DNA of 64,000 nt from Rhodospirillaceae bacterium. GTDB lineage: Bacteria; Pseudomonadota; Alphaproteobacteria; Rhodospirillales; UBA2165. Below, piece by piece: positions 43,786 to 53,553 of this stretch (positions are counted from its first letter, which is position 1; the number at the start of each line of letters is the position of its first letter). The notes beneath the pieces were generated by a model. The model was not told the DNA's origin. It saw nothing but the letters and a program-made list of their open reading frames with translations, and did not search any database. Both the position numbers and the translations under genes were made by a program. The stretch spans positions 52,699 to 116,698 of the forward strand of contig CANIGJ010000009.1 of the NCBI GenBank assembly GCA_947467145.1. The letters run 5' to 3'.

Positions 43786-45648
43786 ATGGCGGGCGAAGAA
43801 ATCAAGTTTCAGGCCGAGGTCGGCAAGATCCTCGATATCGTCATCAACTCGCTTTATTCGAACAAAGAAATCTTCCTGCGCGAGTTGATCTCCAACGCGG
43901 CCGATGCCTGCGACAAGCTGCGCTACCTGGCCCTCACCGCGCCCGAACTGGCCGAGGGCGGCGGCGATTTCAAGATCGAGATCAGCACCGACAAAAAAGC
44001 CAAGACCATTACGATCGCCGACAACGGCATCGGCATGAACCGCGACGATCTGGTCGCCAACCTCGGCACCATTGCGCGCTCCGGCACGAGCGAGTTCCTG
44101 GAAAGCCTATCCGGCGATGCGCGCAAGGATGCCAACCTGATCGGCCAATTCGGCGTCGGCTTCTATGCCTGCTTCAGCGTCGCCGATCATGTCGATGTCA
44201 TCAGCCGCAAGGCCGGCGACGATGTGGCCTGGCATTGGTCGTCGGAAGGCAAAGGTGCGTTCACCATCGAAGAAGCCGCTCGCGCGAGCCAGGGCACCAC
44301 GATCATCGTGCATCTCGCCAAGGATCAAAGCGAATATCTGGAAGACGCGCGCATCCGCCACATCGTGCAGCAATATTCCGATCACATCTCGATCCCGATC
44401 ATGCTGGCGGATCAGCAATTGAACAAAGGCTCGGCCTTGTGGACGCGCACGCCCAAGGAAGTGACCGCGGAGCAGTATCAGGAATTTTATCGTCACGTCG
44501 GCCACGCTTTCGATACGCCGTGGCTGACGATGCACAACAAGGCCGAGGGCAAGGTCGAATACACTAACCTGCTGTTCGTGCCCTCCATGCGCCCGTTCGA
44601 TCTGATGAACCAAGAGCGCAAGCACAGCGTGAAGCTGTATGTGAAGCGCGTCTTCATCACCGACGATTGCGAAGATCTGATGCCGCGCTGGCTGCGCTTC
44701 GTGCGCGGCGTCGTCGATTCGCAGGACCTGCCGCTCAATGTCAGCCGCGAAGTCTTGCAGCACAACGTCATCGTTGGTCGCATCAAGAGCGCACTCGTCA
44801 AACGCATCTTCGGCGAGCTGAAGAAAAAAGCCGAGAAGGCACCGGACGAGTTCGCGACCTTCTGGGACAATTTCGGCGCCGTCGTGAAGGAAGGTCTGTA
44901 CGAAGATCAGGACTATCGCGATGACATCCTGTCGATCGCGCGCTTCAAGTCGACAGCCGGCGACGGCACCGTCAGCCTCGCCGACTATGTCGGACGCATG
45001 AAGGACGGCCAGGACGACATCTTCTTCATCACCGGCGAGGACGAAACCGCGCTGAAGGCGAGCCCGCAACTCGAAGGCTTCCGCGCACGTGGCATCGAAG
45101 TGTTGCTGCTGACCGATCCGATCGACGAGTTCTGGATTCCCATGGTCGGCAAGTTCCAGGACAAACCGCTGCGCTCGGTCACGGCCGGTGGGTTCGATCT
45201 GTCGAAGGTCGCCCAGGAAGCAAAAGCCGACGACACCCCGCAGGCCGAAAAAGCCGACGAAGGTGCCGTCGCCAAACTGATCCTCGCGTTCAAGGACGCG
45301 CTGAGCGAGGCCGTGCGCGACGTGCGCGCCACCGACCGGCTGACCGAAAGCGCGGTCTGCCTGATCGCCGGCGAGGGCGACATGGATCTACACCTGGAGC
45401 GCATGTTGCGCCGCCAGGGTCATATGAAGGTGCCGTCGGCCGCCCGTATCCTGGAGATCAACCCGGCCCATCCGGTGATCAAGGCCCTCGCCGCCATGAC
45501 CGACGATCTGGTGAAAAAACCGGTCCTAGCCGACATGGCCCACCTGCTGCTCGACCAGGCGCGGATCATCGAAGGCGAGGCGCTGGCCGACCCGATTGGC
45601 TTCTCGGCCCGCCTGAACGCCGCCCTGACCCGGTCCCTGACGGCCTGA
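43786..45648 (+). CDS. htpG: Molecular chaperone HtpG (Hsp90)
   Basis: A 620-residue cytosolic Hsp90. The GHKL ATPase part has LRELISNAADACDK, ITIADNGIGM, and GQFGVGFYACF; the middle domain contains LPLNVSREVLQ with the catalytic Arg. GAGAGG precedes the ATG at 43786. Full length. The 245 bases after it contain two short palindromes noted separately. Confidence 0.97.
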   Translation: MAGEEIKFQAEVGKILDIVINSLYSNKEIFLRELISNAADACDKLRYLALTAPELAEGGGDFKIEISTDKKAKTITIADNGIGMNRDDLVANLGTIARSGTSEFLESLSGDARKDANLIGQFGVGFYACFSVADHVDVISRKAGDDVAWHWSSEGKGAFTIEEAARASQGTTIIVHLAKDQSEYLEDARIRHIVQQYSDHISIPIMLADQQLNKGSALWTRTPKEVTAEQYQEFYRHVGHAFDTPWLTMHNKAEGKVEYTNLLFVPSMRPFDLMNQERKHSVKLYVKRVFITDDCEDLMPRWLRFVRGVVDSQDLPLNVSREVLQHNVIVGRIKSALVKRIFGELKKKAEKAPDEFATFWDNFGAVVKEGLYEDQDYRDDILSIARFKSTAGDGTVSLADYVGRMKDGQDDIFFITGEDETALKASPQLEGFRARGIEVLLLTDPIDEFWIPMVGKFQDKPLRSVTAGGFDLSKVAQEAKADDTPQAEKADEGAVAKLILAFKDALSEAVRDVRATDRLTESAVCLIAGEGDMDLHLERMLRRQGHMKVPSAARILEINPAHPVIKALAAMTDDLVKKPVLADMAHLLLDQARIIEGEALADPIGFSARLNAALTRSLTA

Positions 45649-45678
45649 TTGGCCGCCTAAATCCTCTGAAAACCGGGC

Positions 45679-45693
45679 GTTTTGGGCCAAAAC
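45679..45693. promoter_or_regulatory. Short palindrome between htpG and the efflux operon
   Basis: GTTTTGG-G-CCAAAAC: perfect 7-base arms around one base, 31 bases after htpG. The one-base centre makes an RNA hairpin unlikely, so a dimeric regulator site is the better guess. Untested. Confidence 0.35.
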
Positions 45694-45768
45694 CGCGCCA
45701 GAAGGGTGGTATAAACCCCAATCTGCGGGGGCTGTGCATATCGGCCCTAGCCGCGCTATCATGAACAC

Positions 45769-45785
45769 AATTAAAATACTTAATT
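45769..45785. promoter_or_regulatory. AT-rich inverted repeat upstream of the efflux operon
   Basis: AATTAA-AATAC-TTAATT, 6-base arms with a 5-base spacer, in an unusually AT-rich stretch about 110 bases before the membrane-fusion gene. It could be an operator or part of a promoter. No regulator gene is next to the operon. Confidence 0.35.
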
Positions 45786-45893
45786 AGAAAAGCGCCGGAA
45801 TCAGGCTGAATGGCCGTTTCTAGGCTTTTATGGGAGAGACTCGCGCGCGGGGGCTTAATGCGCGTGGGCTGGGAATAAAAAATTGGGAATCCG

Positions 45894-46973
45894 ATGACAA
45901 AAAGTAAGTTACTGGGGGCTGTTGTGCTCGTGGCGGCGGGCATTGCCGCATGGTCATTCTATGGCTCGTCCGCCAAGCAGGTGCCTGAAGCGAAAGGCAA
46001 AAAGGGTTCGGCCGTCATCCAGGTCGTAACCGTGCCCGTCCGGTTCGCCGAGGTTCAGCAGACTTATCAGGCGCTGGGCACCGCGAACGCCAACGAGGCG
46101 ATCACCATCACCTCCAAACTGACCGGCACCGTGCGGTCGATCAATTTCACCGAAGGTCAGGTCGTGCCCAAGGGTCATATCCTGGTCGAACTCGACGATC
46201 GCGAGGCCAAGGCGACGCTCGCCTCCTCCGTCGCGGACGAAGCGACGGCAAAAGCGAACTACGATCGCGCGGCGACATTGATGACATCGGGCAATTCGCC
46301 GAAGGCGACCGTCGACACCCTGCGCTCGACCTGGGAAGGTGCGCAGGCCCGCGCCGAGGCCGCACGCGCACGCCTGGCCGATCTCACCATTCGCGCACCC
46401 TTCCAGGGCAAACTCGGCCTGCGCCGCTTGAGCGCGGGCGCGCTGGTTTCGTCGGGTACCTTGATCACCACCCTGGACGACGTCAGCACGATGAAACTCG
46501 ACTTCTCCGTTCCGGAAATCCTGCTGTCGCGAGTGCAGGCCGGCGCCCAGGTTGTCGGGCGCTCGGATTCCTATCCGGGCCGCCTGTTCAACGGCGTGGC
46601 GCGAACCGTCGATAGCCGCGTCGATCCAATCACCCGCGCGGTTGAAGTGCGCGCGGAACTGCCGAACGTCGATGGCGCGCTGCAACAAGGCATGCTGCTG
46701 ACCGTGACCCTCGTGCTCGAAAAGCGCGCTTCGGCCATGGTCATCCCCGAAGAGGCGCTCGTGCCGGTCGGCGACGAACAGTTCGTCTATGTCTTGGAAG
46801 ACGGCAAGGCCGTACAGAAAAAGATCGTGCTGGGCGAACGCCTGCGCGGTTCGGTCGAAGTGCGCGATGGCTTGGCCAAAGATGCCAAGGTCGTCGTCGG
46901 CGGCCAGCAGCGCCTGCGCGATGGCATTGCGGTGCGCGAAGCGCAGGGCGTTCTGCCCATGCAGGGGAGCTAA
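45894..46973 (+). CDS. RND efflux periplasmic adaptor (membrane fusion protein)
   Basis: A 359-residue MFP of the AcrA/MexA type. One N-terminal hydrophobic segment anchors or exports it. The lipoyl half-motifs (ITITSKLTGTVRSINFTEGQVV and LTIRAPFQGKLGLR) flank a short helical hairpin; the beta-barrel and membrane-proximal domains follow (EEALVPVGDEQFVYV). It bridges the RND pump to an outer-membrane channel. First gene of the pair; no TolC-like gene follows. Confidence 0.94.
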   Translation: MTKSKLLGAVVLVAAGIAAWSFYGSSAKQVPEAKGKKGSAVIQVVTVPVRFAEVQQTYQALGTANANEAITITSKLTGTVRSINFTEGQVVPKGHILVELDDREAKATLASSVADEATAKANYDRAATLMTSGNSPKATVDTLRSTWEGAQARAEAARARLADLTIRAPFQGKLGLRRLSAGALVSSGTLITTLDDVSTMKLDFSVPEILLSRVQAGAQVVGRSDSYPGRLFNGVARTVDSRVDPITRAVEVRAELPNVDGALQQGMLLTVTLVLEKRASAMVIPEEALVPVGDEQFVYVLEDGKAVQKKIVLGERLRGSVEVRDGLAKDAKVVVGGQQRLRDGIAVREAQGVLPMQGS

Positions 46974-47003
46974 GACCGAAGAGTCGATCCGGGGGTAAGT
47001 AGA

Positions 47004-50000
47004 ATGTTTCTGTCCGATATCTGTATCCGCCGGCCGGTTTTGGCCACGGTCATCAGCCTCATCTTGCTGATCTTCGGCCTCTTCTCCTTCAGCAATCTCG
47101 CGGTTCGCGAATTCCCCGACGTCGATCCGCCGGTCGTGAACGTCGCCACCAACTACAAGGGCGCGTCGGCCGAGGTCATGGAATCGCAGGTCACCCGCGT
47201 GATCGAAAACGCGGTTGCCGGCATCTCGGGCATCAAATCCATCACCTCGACGAGCCGCGAGGAAGCCTCGCGCGTCAATATCGAATTCAACCTGTCACGC
47301 GACATCGATACCGCCGCCGCCGACGTGCGCGACAAGGTATCGCGCGCCACGCGCGATCTGCCCGAAGAAGCCGATCCGCCGACCGTGCAGAAAGCCGACG
47401 CCGACGATCAGCCGATCGTGTCCTTGTCGATCGTCAGCGATCGCATGGACCGGTTGGAAATGACCGATTACGCGACGCGCGTACTCGTCAACCGCTTCTC
47501 CGCCGTCAACGGCGTCGCCAGTGCCCGCGTCTGGGGTGCGCGCGAATATGCGATGCGCATCTGGCTCGACAAGAACAAGCTGGCGGCGCGCGAACTGACC
47601 GTGAAAGACGTCGAAGCAGCACTGCGCCGCGAAAACGTCGAACTGCCCTCGGGCCGTATCGAATCGTCCAACCGCGAATTCACCGTGCGCACGGAATCGG
47701 GCCTGAGAGAACCGCAACAATTCGGCGACATCGTCGTCGGCAGCAGCAAGGCGAAATACCTGGTCCGTCTGCGCGACGTTGCCGTGGTCGAGAAGGCGGC
47801 CGAGAACACGCGCAGCGAAGTGCGCGTCAATAATCGCGTGGCCATCGGTATCGCCATCCTCAAGCAGTCCAAATCCAACACGCTTGAAGTCGCCACCGGC
47901 GTGCGCACCGAACTCGACAGCCTGCGCGCCAGCCTGCCGACGGGCATGCAGATCGACATCACCTACGATGAATCGACCTTCATCGGCGCCTCGATCTACG
48001 AAGTGTTCCACGCGCTCGGCACTGCGCTGATCCTCGTCATCGCGGTCGTGTTCTTCTTCCTGCGCACCGTGCGCGCGACGCTCATCCCCGCCATCGCAAT
48101 CCCGGTGTCGATCATCGGATCGTTCACCGTCATGGCCGCGTTGGGCTATTCCATCAACGTGCTGACCCTGCTGGCCTTCGTGCTCGCCATCGGCCTCGTG
48201 GTGGACGACGCCATCGTCGTGCTGGAAAATATCCACCGGCGCATCGAAATGGGCGAACCGCCACTACTCGCCGCCGTGCGCGGCTCGCGCCAGATCGGCT
48301 TCGCGGTTATCGCCACGACCCTCGTGCTGGTCGCCGTGTTCCTACCCATCGCCTTCATCGGCAGCCAGGTCGGCCGCCTGTTCGCCGAGTTCGGCGTGGC
48401 GGTCGCGGCGGCCGTGCTGTTTTCCGGCGTCATCGCGCTGTCACTGACGCCGATGTTGTGCTCGCGCTTCCTGAAGCCGGCGCATGACGAAGGCTGGTTC
48501 GTCAAAGTGACCGAGCCGATTTTCGTCGGCATGAACAACGGCTATGCCAGGATGCTCGATTGGTCGCTCAAATTCCCGACCGTGATCATCGGCATCGGAG
48601 TTGTTTCCACCTTGGCCTCGGTTCTGTTCTTCACAAATCTACGCAAGGAATTCGCGCCCATCGACGATCGCGGCTCGTTCTCCATCGTCGTCACGGGCCC
48701 GGAAGGCGCCAGCTTCGATTATATGCAGAACGCCACCGCGCAGATCGAAGCGGCCTTGCAGCCGGTCATCGATCGCGGCCTCGTCGATCGCGTTTTCACC
48801 AGCGTCGCGCCCGGCTTCGACAATACCTCGCCGGTCAACGCCGCGCGCATCACCGTGCGCCTGATCGACTGGGGCCAGCGCGGCGAAACCGCTGCCAAGA
48901 TCGTCGAGGAACTGACGCCGGCCATGCGCAACATGCCGTGGGTGCGTGCGCTCGTGCTCAATCCACCCGGCCTCGGGCGGCGTATCGCGAACGCGCCCGT
49001 GCAGTTCGTGATCATGGGCGACACCTACGAAGAACTCGTCAAAGTACGCGACAAGATCCTCGAGAAAGCCGCCGAAAACGACAAGCTCATCAACCTCGTG
49101 GCCGACTACGACGAACGCAAACCGCAGCTCCGCGTCGATATCGATCGCAACCGCGCCTCGGATCTGGGCGTGTCGGTGCGCGACATCGGCGAAACGTTGC
49201 AGACCTTGCTGGGCTCGCGCCGGGTCACGACCTACAGCGAACGCGGCGAACTGTACGACGTCATCCTGCAGGCACAAGCGGGCGACCGGGCGACGCCGCG
49301 CGATCTGTCCAACGTCTTCGTGCGCTCGTCGCGCGACCGGCTGATCCCCCTCGCCAACTTGGTCACCTTGACCGACATCGCGGCCGCCGCCGATCTGCGG
49401 CGCCTGGACCGCATGCGCGCGATCACGATCCAGGCAGCGCTCGCGCCCAACTACACCTTGGGCGAAGCGCTGACCTATCTGGAGCAAGTGTCCGCGCCGT
49501 TGGTCGAAAAGAACATGCGCACGGGCTATCGCGGCGAGTCCCGCGATTTCAAGGAATCCAGTTCGGCGCTTTATGTCACCTTCTTCTTTTCGATCATCGT
49601 CGTCTTCCTCGTGCTGGCGGCGCAGTTCGAAAGCTTCCTCAACCCCTTCATCATCCTGATGGCGGTGCCGTTGGCGATCACCGGCGCCCTCGGCGCGTTG
49701 TTCATCGCCGGGGTTTCGATCAACGTCTATAGCCAGATCGGCATGATCTTGTTGGTGGGCTTGGTGGCGAAGAACGGCATCCTGATCGTCGAATTCTCGA
49801 ACCAACTGCGCAACGAGGGGCACGATATTCTGACTGCGGTCCGCGATGCGTCGATCTCGCGCCTGCGGCCGATCGTCATGACCAGCGTCACCAACGTCTT
49901 GGCCGCCCTGCCGCTAGCGATGGCGACCGGTGCGGGTGCGGAAAGCCGCGCCGCCATCGGTGTGGTGATCATCGGCGGCGTATTGTTCTCGACAGCGCTC

Positions 50001-50135
50001 ACCTTGCTGATCGTGCCGGTCTTCTACCTGCTGCTCGCACGTCATACCAAGCCGACGAGCCATATCGCCGATATGATCAACCGGATGGAAGACGACGAGC
50101 CCAAGAAGGGCATTGCGGCGCAGCCGGCGGAATAG
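47004..50135 (+). CDS. RND-family multidrug efflux permease
   Basis: A 1043-residue inner-membrane proton-driven pump with the usual 12-helix, two-large-loop layout. IRRPVLATVISLILL starts TM1, the proton-relay DD is in IGLVVDDAIVVLENI (TM4), and the second half repeats the pattern (VGLVAKNGILIVEFSNQLR). PDVDPPVVNV resembles the AcrB pore-domain start. It starts 30 bases after the adaptor. Substrate unknown; sequence style fits the multidrug rather than the heavy-metal branch. Confidence 0.95.
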   Translation: MFLSDICIRRPVLATVISLILLIFGLFSFSNLAVREFPDVDPPVVNVATNYKGASAEVMESQVTRVIENAVAGISGIKSITSTSREEASRVNIEFNLSRDIDTAAADVRDKVSRATRDLPEEADPPTVQKADADDQPIVSLSIVSDRMDRLEMTDYATRVLVNRFSAVNGVASARVWGAREYAMRIWLDKNKLAARELTVKDVEAALRRENVELPSGRIESSNREFTVRTESGLREPQQFGDIVVGSSKAKYLVRLRDVAVVEKAAENTRSEVRVNNRVAIGIAILKQSKSNTLEVATGVRTELDSLRASLPTGMQIDITYDESTFIGASIYEVFHALGTALILVIAVVFFFLRTVRATLIPAIAIPVSIIGSFTVMAALGYSINVLTLLAFVLAIGLVVDDAIVVLENIHRRIEMGEPPLLAAVRGSRQIGFAVIATTLVLVAVFLPIAFIGSQVGRLFAEFGVAVAAAVLFSGVIALSLTPMLCSRFLKPAHDEGWFVKVTEPIFVGMNNGYARMLDWSLKFPTVIIGIGVVSTLASVLFFTNLRKEFAPIDDRGSFSIVVTGPEGASFDYMQNATAQIEAALQPVIDRGLVDRVFTSVAPGFDNTSPVNAARITVRLIDWGQRGETAAKIVEELTPAMRNMPWVRALVLNPPGLGRRIANAPVQFVIMGDTYEELVKVRDKILEKAAENDKLINLVADYDERKPQLRVDIDRNRASDLGVSVRDIGETLQTLLGSRRVTTYSERGELYDVILQAQAGDRATPRDLSNVFVRSSRDRLIPLANLVTLTDIAAAADLRRLDRMRAITIQAALAPNYTLGEALTYLEQVSAPLVEKNMRTGYRGESRDFKESSSALYVTFFFSIIVVFLVLAAQFESFLNPFIILMAVPLAITGALGALFIAGVSINVYSQIGMILLVGLVAKNGILIVEFSNQLRNEGHDILTAVRDASISRLRPIVMTSVTNVLAALPLAMATGAGAESRAAIGVVIIGGVLFSTALTLLIVPVFYLLLARHTKPTSHIADMINRMEDDEPKKGIAAQPAE

Positions 50136-50362
50136 CCGAATTTGACAAGCGCGGATCGCGGGCTAAGTTCCTACCCATGCCTACGCCAGCGCCTTGCGCC
50201 GTTTTATCCCGTCCGTTCGGACGCCTGATCGCAGATACCTAGCCCCGGGCTCGGCAGCATCTTAGTGCGCCCCGTCCGGGGCCAATCTCCGCACATACTA
50301 TTTTCACCCCATCTATTTTGACTCTGGCGCGCCGGGCTCCGGCCCGCGCCGAAGGAATAATC

Positions 50363-50800
50363 ATGACTCATACGCTTAACGGCGTCAGCGACGCCCCTCC
50401 CATCATCTTGTCCACGATGGACCGCGATCGGCTTTTGGATCTCGCGCAGGCGGCACTCTATCGCATGCCCGACGTGGCACCTTTGCTGCTGGACGAAGCT
50501 GACCGCGCGACCGTCGTTGCGGAAGACGCGCTGCCACGATCCGTGGTCGGGCTGCATTCCTATGTCGAGTACCGCGACAGCGAAAACGATGCCGTGCAGC
50601 GCGTGCAGGTCGTCTATCCGCACGAAGCCAACATTTCGCAATGGCGGATATCGGTTCTAACCTTGATCGGCGCGGGGCTCATCGGCCTCGGCGAAGGTCA
50701 ATCGATCCTGTGGCCGACCCGCGACGGCCGGCACCGCACCTTGAGCGTGCTCAAGGTCAGCGCCACGCCATTCCGCGGGATGATGCGCAAAAAGGCTTAA
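50363..50800 (+). CDS. rnk: Regulator of nucleoside diphosphate kinase (Rnk-like, GreA/GreB C-terminal fold)
   Basis: A 145-residue protein with an N-terminal helical hairpin (STMDRDRLLDLAQAAL) and a GreA/GreB-type FKBP-like C-terminal domain (GLHSYVEYRDSENDAVQRVQ, LTLIGAGLIGLGEGQSI). Rnk proteins bind RNA polymerase near the secondary channel without cleavage activity. AAGGA precedes the ATG. A 227-base gap before it holds a GCCCCG/CGGGGC stem without T run. Its end overlaps the convergent thioesterase gene by 4 bases. Confidence 0.88.
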   Translation: MTHTLNGVSDAPPIILSTMDRDRLLDLAQAALYRMPDVAPLLLDEADRATVVAEDALPRSVVGLHSYVEYRDSENDAVQRVQVVYPHEANISQWRISVLTLIGAGLIGLGEGQSILWPTRDGRHRTLSVLKVSATPFRGMMRKKA

Positions 50801-51210
50801 GCGAACTTCGCCTTGATGTCGTCGGGAATGGATGCGGCCTTGATGCCTTCGGGCGAGGCCGCATCCTGCACGGCCCACACCCGGATTTCCTGCCCCTCGA
50901 CAAGCGTCTTGCCGTCCTTGGAGATGACGTGTTTGACGACAAAGGTGCGGCCGCGCCATTCGTCGATCCAACTTTCCAACACAACTTCATCGTCCATGCG
51001 CGCCGGGCCCATGAACTTGGCTGACGCATCGACCAACGGCAGCCCGGCCATGCCGCGCTCCGGCCAGAAGACCGACCAGGACAGACCGACATCGGTGAAC
51101 ATCTGCTGGGTCGCGCGATCGAACCACCGGAAATAGGACGGATAAAAAACGATCTGCGCCGGATCGCAATCGCTGAACATGATCCGGATGGTCTGGCGAA
51201 ACCGTTTCAT
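50797..51210 (-). CDS. Acyl-CoA thioesterase (4-hydroxybenzoyl-CoA thioesterase-like hot-dog fold)
   Basis: A 137-residue hot-dog thioesterase. The N-terminal FSDCDPAQIVFYPSYFRWFD contains the catalytic Asp region of the 4HBT family. Such enzymes hydrolyse aromatic or short-chain acyl-CoA. The ATG at 51210 is preceded by GAGAGG. It follows the hydratase-like gene by 13 bases, so both probably belong to one leftward transcript; together they hint at aromatic-acid breakdown. Confidence 0.9.
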   Translation of the reverse strand: MKRFRQTIRIMFSDCDPAQIVFYPSYFRWFDRATQQMFTDVGLSWSVFWPERGMAGLPLVDASAKFMGPARMDDEVVLESWIDEWRGRTFVVKHVISKDGKTLVEGQEIRVWAVQDAASPEGIKAASIPDDIKAKFA

Positions 51211-51223
51211 CGCTATCCTCTCT

Positions 51224-52021
51224 TCAAGTTCCGTAACGCAGGCTGACCGTACCGAGTTGTTCGATCGCAATCGAGGCATCTTGGCCCGGTTCCAGCCAGC
51301 AAGTCTGTGTCACGCTGCCGAGCGAGACGAGGTCACCCGCACGCAATCCCAGCCCGCGCGCCGCGCGCTGGTTGGCGAGCCAGGCCAGCGCATCCAAGGG
51401 ATGGCCCAGAATATCCGCGCCGACACCGCGCCCGATCTCCACCCCAGCCACTCGCAAGGACCCCCGCACGGCAGCGAGGTCGATCCCCTGCCAATCGGCG
51501 ATGCGCGGTCCCAGCACAAGTGCGGCGTGGAAAAAATCGTCGGCAACCAAAGTCGCCATATCCATTGCGCGCCAATTGTCGTAACGGTCGTCGACGATTT
51601 CGATGGCGGCGAAAACGGCCGCGATGGCGCCCGGCAGGCGGGCCCGATCGAACGGTGCGTCGTCGGGCGTTAGGTCGTGCGCGATCTCGATGGCGATCTC
51701 GCATTCCACGCCCGGCCGCACGAACGCGGACGCCGGGAAGTGCGCGCCGCTGGCATAGATCCGGCCCGACGACATCCCGCCTGCGCACGGGTGGTCGATC
51801 CCCAGATAGGTCTGCATGACCTGCGTGGTGCAGCCGATCTTGAACCCGGCCACGCCGCCCAGACCGCGGCCGGCAAGGTGCAGACGGAGCCGATCCTGCA
51901 CCGCATAGGCCTCGGCCTCGTCACGCGGCGCCAGCCCGACCGGCAAGGGCGCCAGCCGGCCAACGGCGGCCCGGGTATCGGCGATCATGATCGCCGCGCG
52001 ATCGAGTGCATCCGCATCCAT
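51224..52021 (-). CDS. 2-keto-4-pentenoate hydratase-like protein (FAH superfamily)
   Basis: A 265-residue enzyme of the MhpD/TesE/DmpE family, which adds water to 2-hydroxypenta-2,4-dienoate in meta-cleavage pathways. GFKIGCTT is conserved, VECEIAIEIAHDL carries the metal-binding Glu pair, and the C-terminal GDLVSLGSVTQTCWLEPG matches the family. The other meta-cleavage genes are absent here. The start at ATG 52021 has a weak ribosome-binding site. It diverges from the isochorismatase gene across 78 bases. Confidence 0.9.
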   Translation of the reverse strand: MDADALDRAAIMIADTRAAVGRLAPLPVGLAPRDEAEAYAVQDRLRLHLAGRGLGGVAGFKIGCTTQVMQTYLGIDHPCAGGMSSGRIYASGAHFPASAFVRPGVECEIAIEIAHDLTPDDAPFDRARLPGAIAAVFAAIEIVDDRYDNWRAMDMATLVADDFFHAALVLGPRIADWQGIDLAAVRGSLRVAGVEIGRGVGADILGHPLDALAWLANQRAARGLGLRAGDLVSLGSVTQTCWLEPGQDASIAIEQLGTVSLRYGT

Positions 52022-52099
52022 GCGAACAAGCTTAACAACCCTTGCCACCCCCGGCCATCCATCCGCATAATTTCGCCCATAGACAATTGGAGGCGGACC

Positions 52100-52801
52100 A
52101 TGGCGCAGGATTTCGAAGACCATAGCTGGAAGGATGTCATTCCGGCCGAAGACCTTGCGACCTACACGACCTTCCGCCGCGAAACCCGCGTCGGCAATCG
52201 ACCCGCTTTGCTGATGATCGATTTCTACAATCAGGTCTATCGCGGCGGCGCCAAATCGCCGCACGAGTTGGCCGCCGAATTTCCCATGACCTGCGGCATC
52301 TATGCGTGGAACGCATTGGAGCCGACCAAGAAACTACTCGCCGGCGCGCGCGCCGCCGGGGTGCCCGTCATCTACACGACATCGGCGCGCGGGGCACAAG
52401 GCCTGAATGCGACGGCGCGCGATGCCCGCGCGGCCAAAAAACGCGCCGACGATTATGCGATCTTTCCCGATGTAGCGCCCACCGATGACGAAATCGTCAT
52501 CGTGAAAGAACGCGCCAGCGGTTTCTTCGGCACCACGATGGCGGCGCATCTCGTACGGCTCGATTGCAACAGCATCATCGTCGCCGGTGAAAGCACCAGC
52601 GGCTGCGTGCGCGCCACCGTCGTCGACGGCTTCTCGCACGGCTTTCACACAGTCGTGGTCGAAGATTGCGTCTACGATCGCGCCCTACTGACGCACAAGG
52701 TCAATCTGTTCGACATGCATCACAAATATGCCGACGTGATGAGTTCGAGCGACGTCATCGCGCATCTGGCAAAGTTGGGCCGCAAAGCCGCCGCCGAATG
52801 A
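52100..52801 (+). CDS. Isochorismatase-family cysteine hydrolase (N-carbamoylsarcosine amidase-like)
   Basis: A 233-residue hydrolase. The catalytic triad is visible: Asp in LMIDFYN, Lys in VKERASGFFG, and Cys in AGESTSGCVRATVVDG. The early ETRVGNRPALL and size fit the N-carbamoylsarcosine/maleamate amidohydrolase branch. GGAGG precedes the ATG by 6 bases. It overlaps the start of nnrU (ATGA). Substrate unknown; a maleamate-type amide would fit aromatic catabolism. Confidence 0.9.
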   Translation: MAQDFEDHSWKDVIPAEDLATYTTFRRETRVGNRPALLMIDFYNQVYRGGAKSPHELAAEFPMTCGIYAWNALEPTKKLLAGARAAGVPVIYTTSARGAQGLNATARDARAAKKRADDYAIFPDVAPTDDEIVIVKERASGFFGTTMAAHLVRLDCNSIIVAGESTSGCVRATVVDGFSHGFHTVVVEDCVYDRALLTHKVNLFDMHHKYADVMSSSDVIAHLAKLGRKAAAE

Positions 52802-53508
52802 CCGGCTCGGTCGCCGCACCTTTGACGGCGACCAGCGTTTTCGTCGCGGCGCATCTTGTGCTGTCGAGCGATCCGTTCCGCAGTCGTCTTGTGGCCAAGA
52901 TCGGCGAGCGACCGTTCATCGGACTTTATTCGGCGCTCGTCGCACTGCCGTTCATCTGGATGATCGCGGCCTACCGCAAAGCACCAATAGACTACTTGTG
53001 GATCGCACCTGTCGGCATCAAGCACATCACCCTGACGGTCATGATCGTCGCGGCGATTCTCGCCGTGGCTGCAATCTCGCGCAACAATCCGGCCGTCGCC
53101 GGGGCGACCCCGCCCAAGCTGGCAGACGGCCCCAAGGGGATTTTCCGCATCACGCGTCATCCCCTAATGTGGTGCGTAGCGTTGTGGGCGATCACCCATG
53201 TGATGGCCACCGGCGATGCGGCCTCGGTCATCCTGTTTGGCGGCCTCGCCACCTTGGCCATCTTCGGCAGCCTGCACAGCGACAGCCGCAAGCGGCGCCA
53301 ATATGGCCCCGCCTGGGACATCTATGCGCGCCAATCCTCAAACCTGCCGTTCCTGGCCATCATGCAAGGACGGACCCGGCTGGTCTGGGCCGAGATCGGC
53401 TGGCGGCCCGTCATTGTCGGTTTCGCGTTGTATCTGACGCTTTTGATCCTGCACGAGCCGGTGATCGGTATCGCGCCGGTCTCCCTCGTCGCGGGGATCT
53501 TCAGTTAG
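52798..53508 (+). CDS. NnrU-family membrane protein
   Basis: A 236-residue inner-membrane protein with about six hydrophobic segments. The NnrU pattern is FVAAHLVLSSDPFRSRLVAKIG at the start, then FRITRHPLMWCVALWA with conserved His residues, similar to isoprenylcysteine methyltransferase-like proteins. In denitrifiers nnrU is linked to nitrite and nitric oxide reduction; here no denitrification genes adjoin it. ATGA overlap with the upstream hydrolase. Confidence 0.88.
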   Translation: MTGSVAAPLTATSVFVAAHLVLSSDPFRSRLVAKIGERPFIGLYSALVALPFIWMIAAYRKAPIDYLWIAPVGIKHITLTVMIVAAILAVAAISRNNPAVAGATPPKLADGPKGIFRITRHPLMWCVALWAITHVMATGDAASVILFGGLATLAIFGSLHSDSRKRRQYGPAWDIYARQSSNLPFLAIMQGRTRLVWAEIGWRPVIVGFALYLTLLILHEPVIGIAPVSLVAGIFS

Positions 53509-53553
53509 ATGCAATCCGTGATGGCATCCTCATGGGTCCGGTGTTAGACCGCG

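Noticed and set aside
50269..50282. GCCCCG/CGGGGC stem before rnk
   Set aside because: Two-base loop and no T run; not a plausible terminator.
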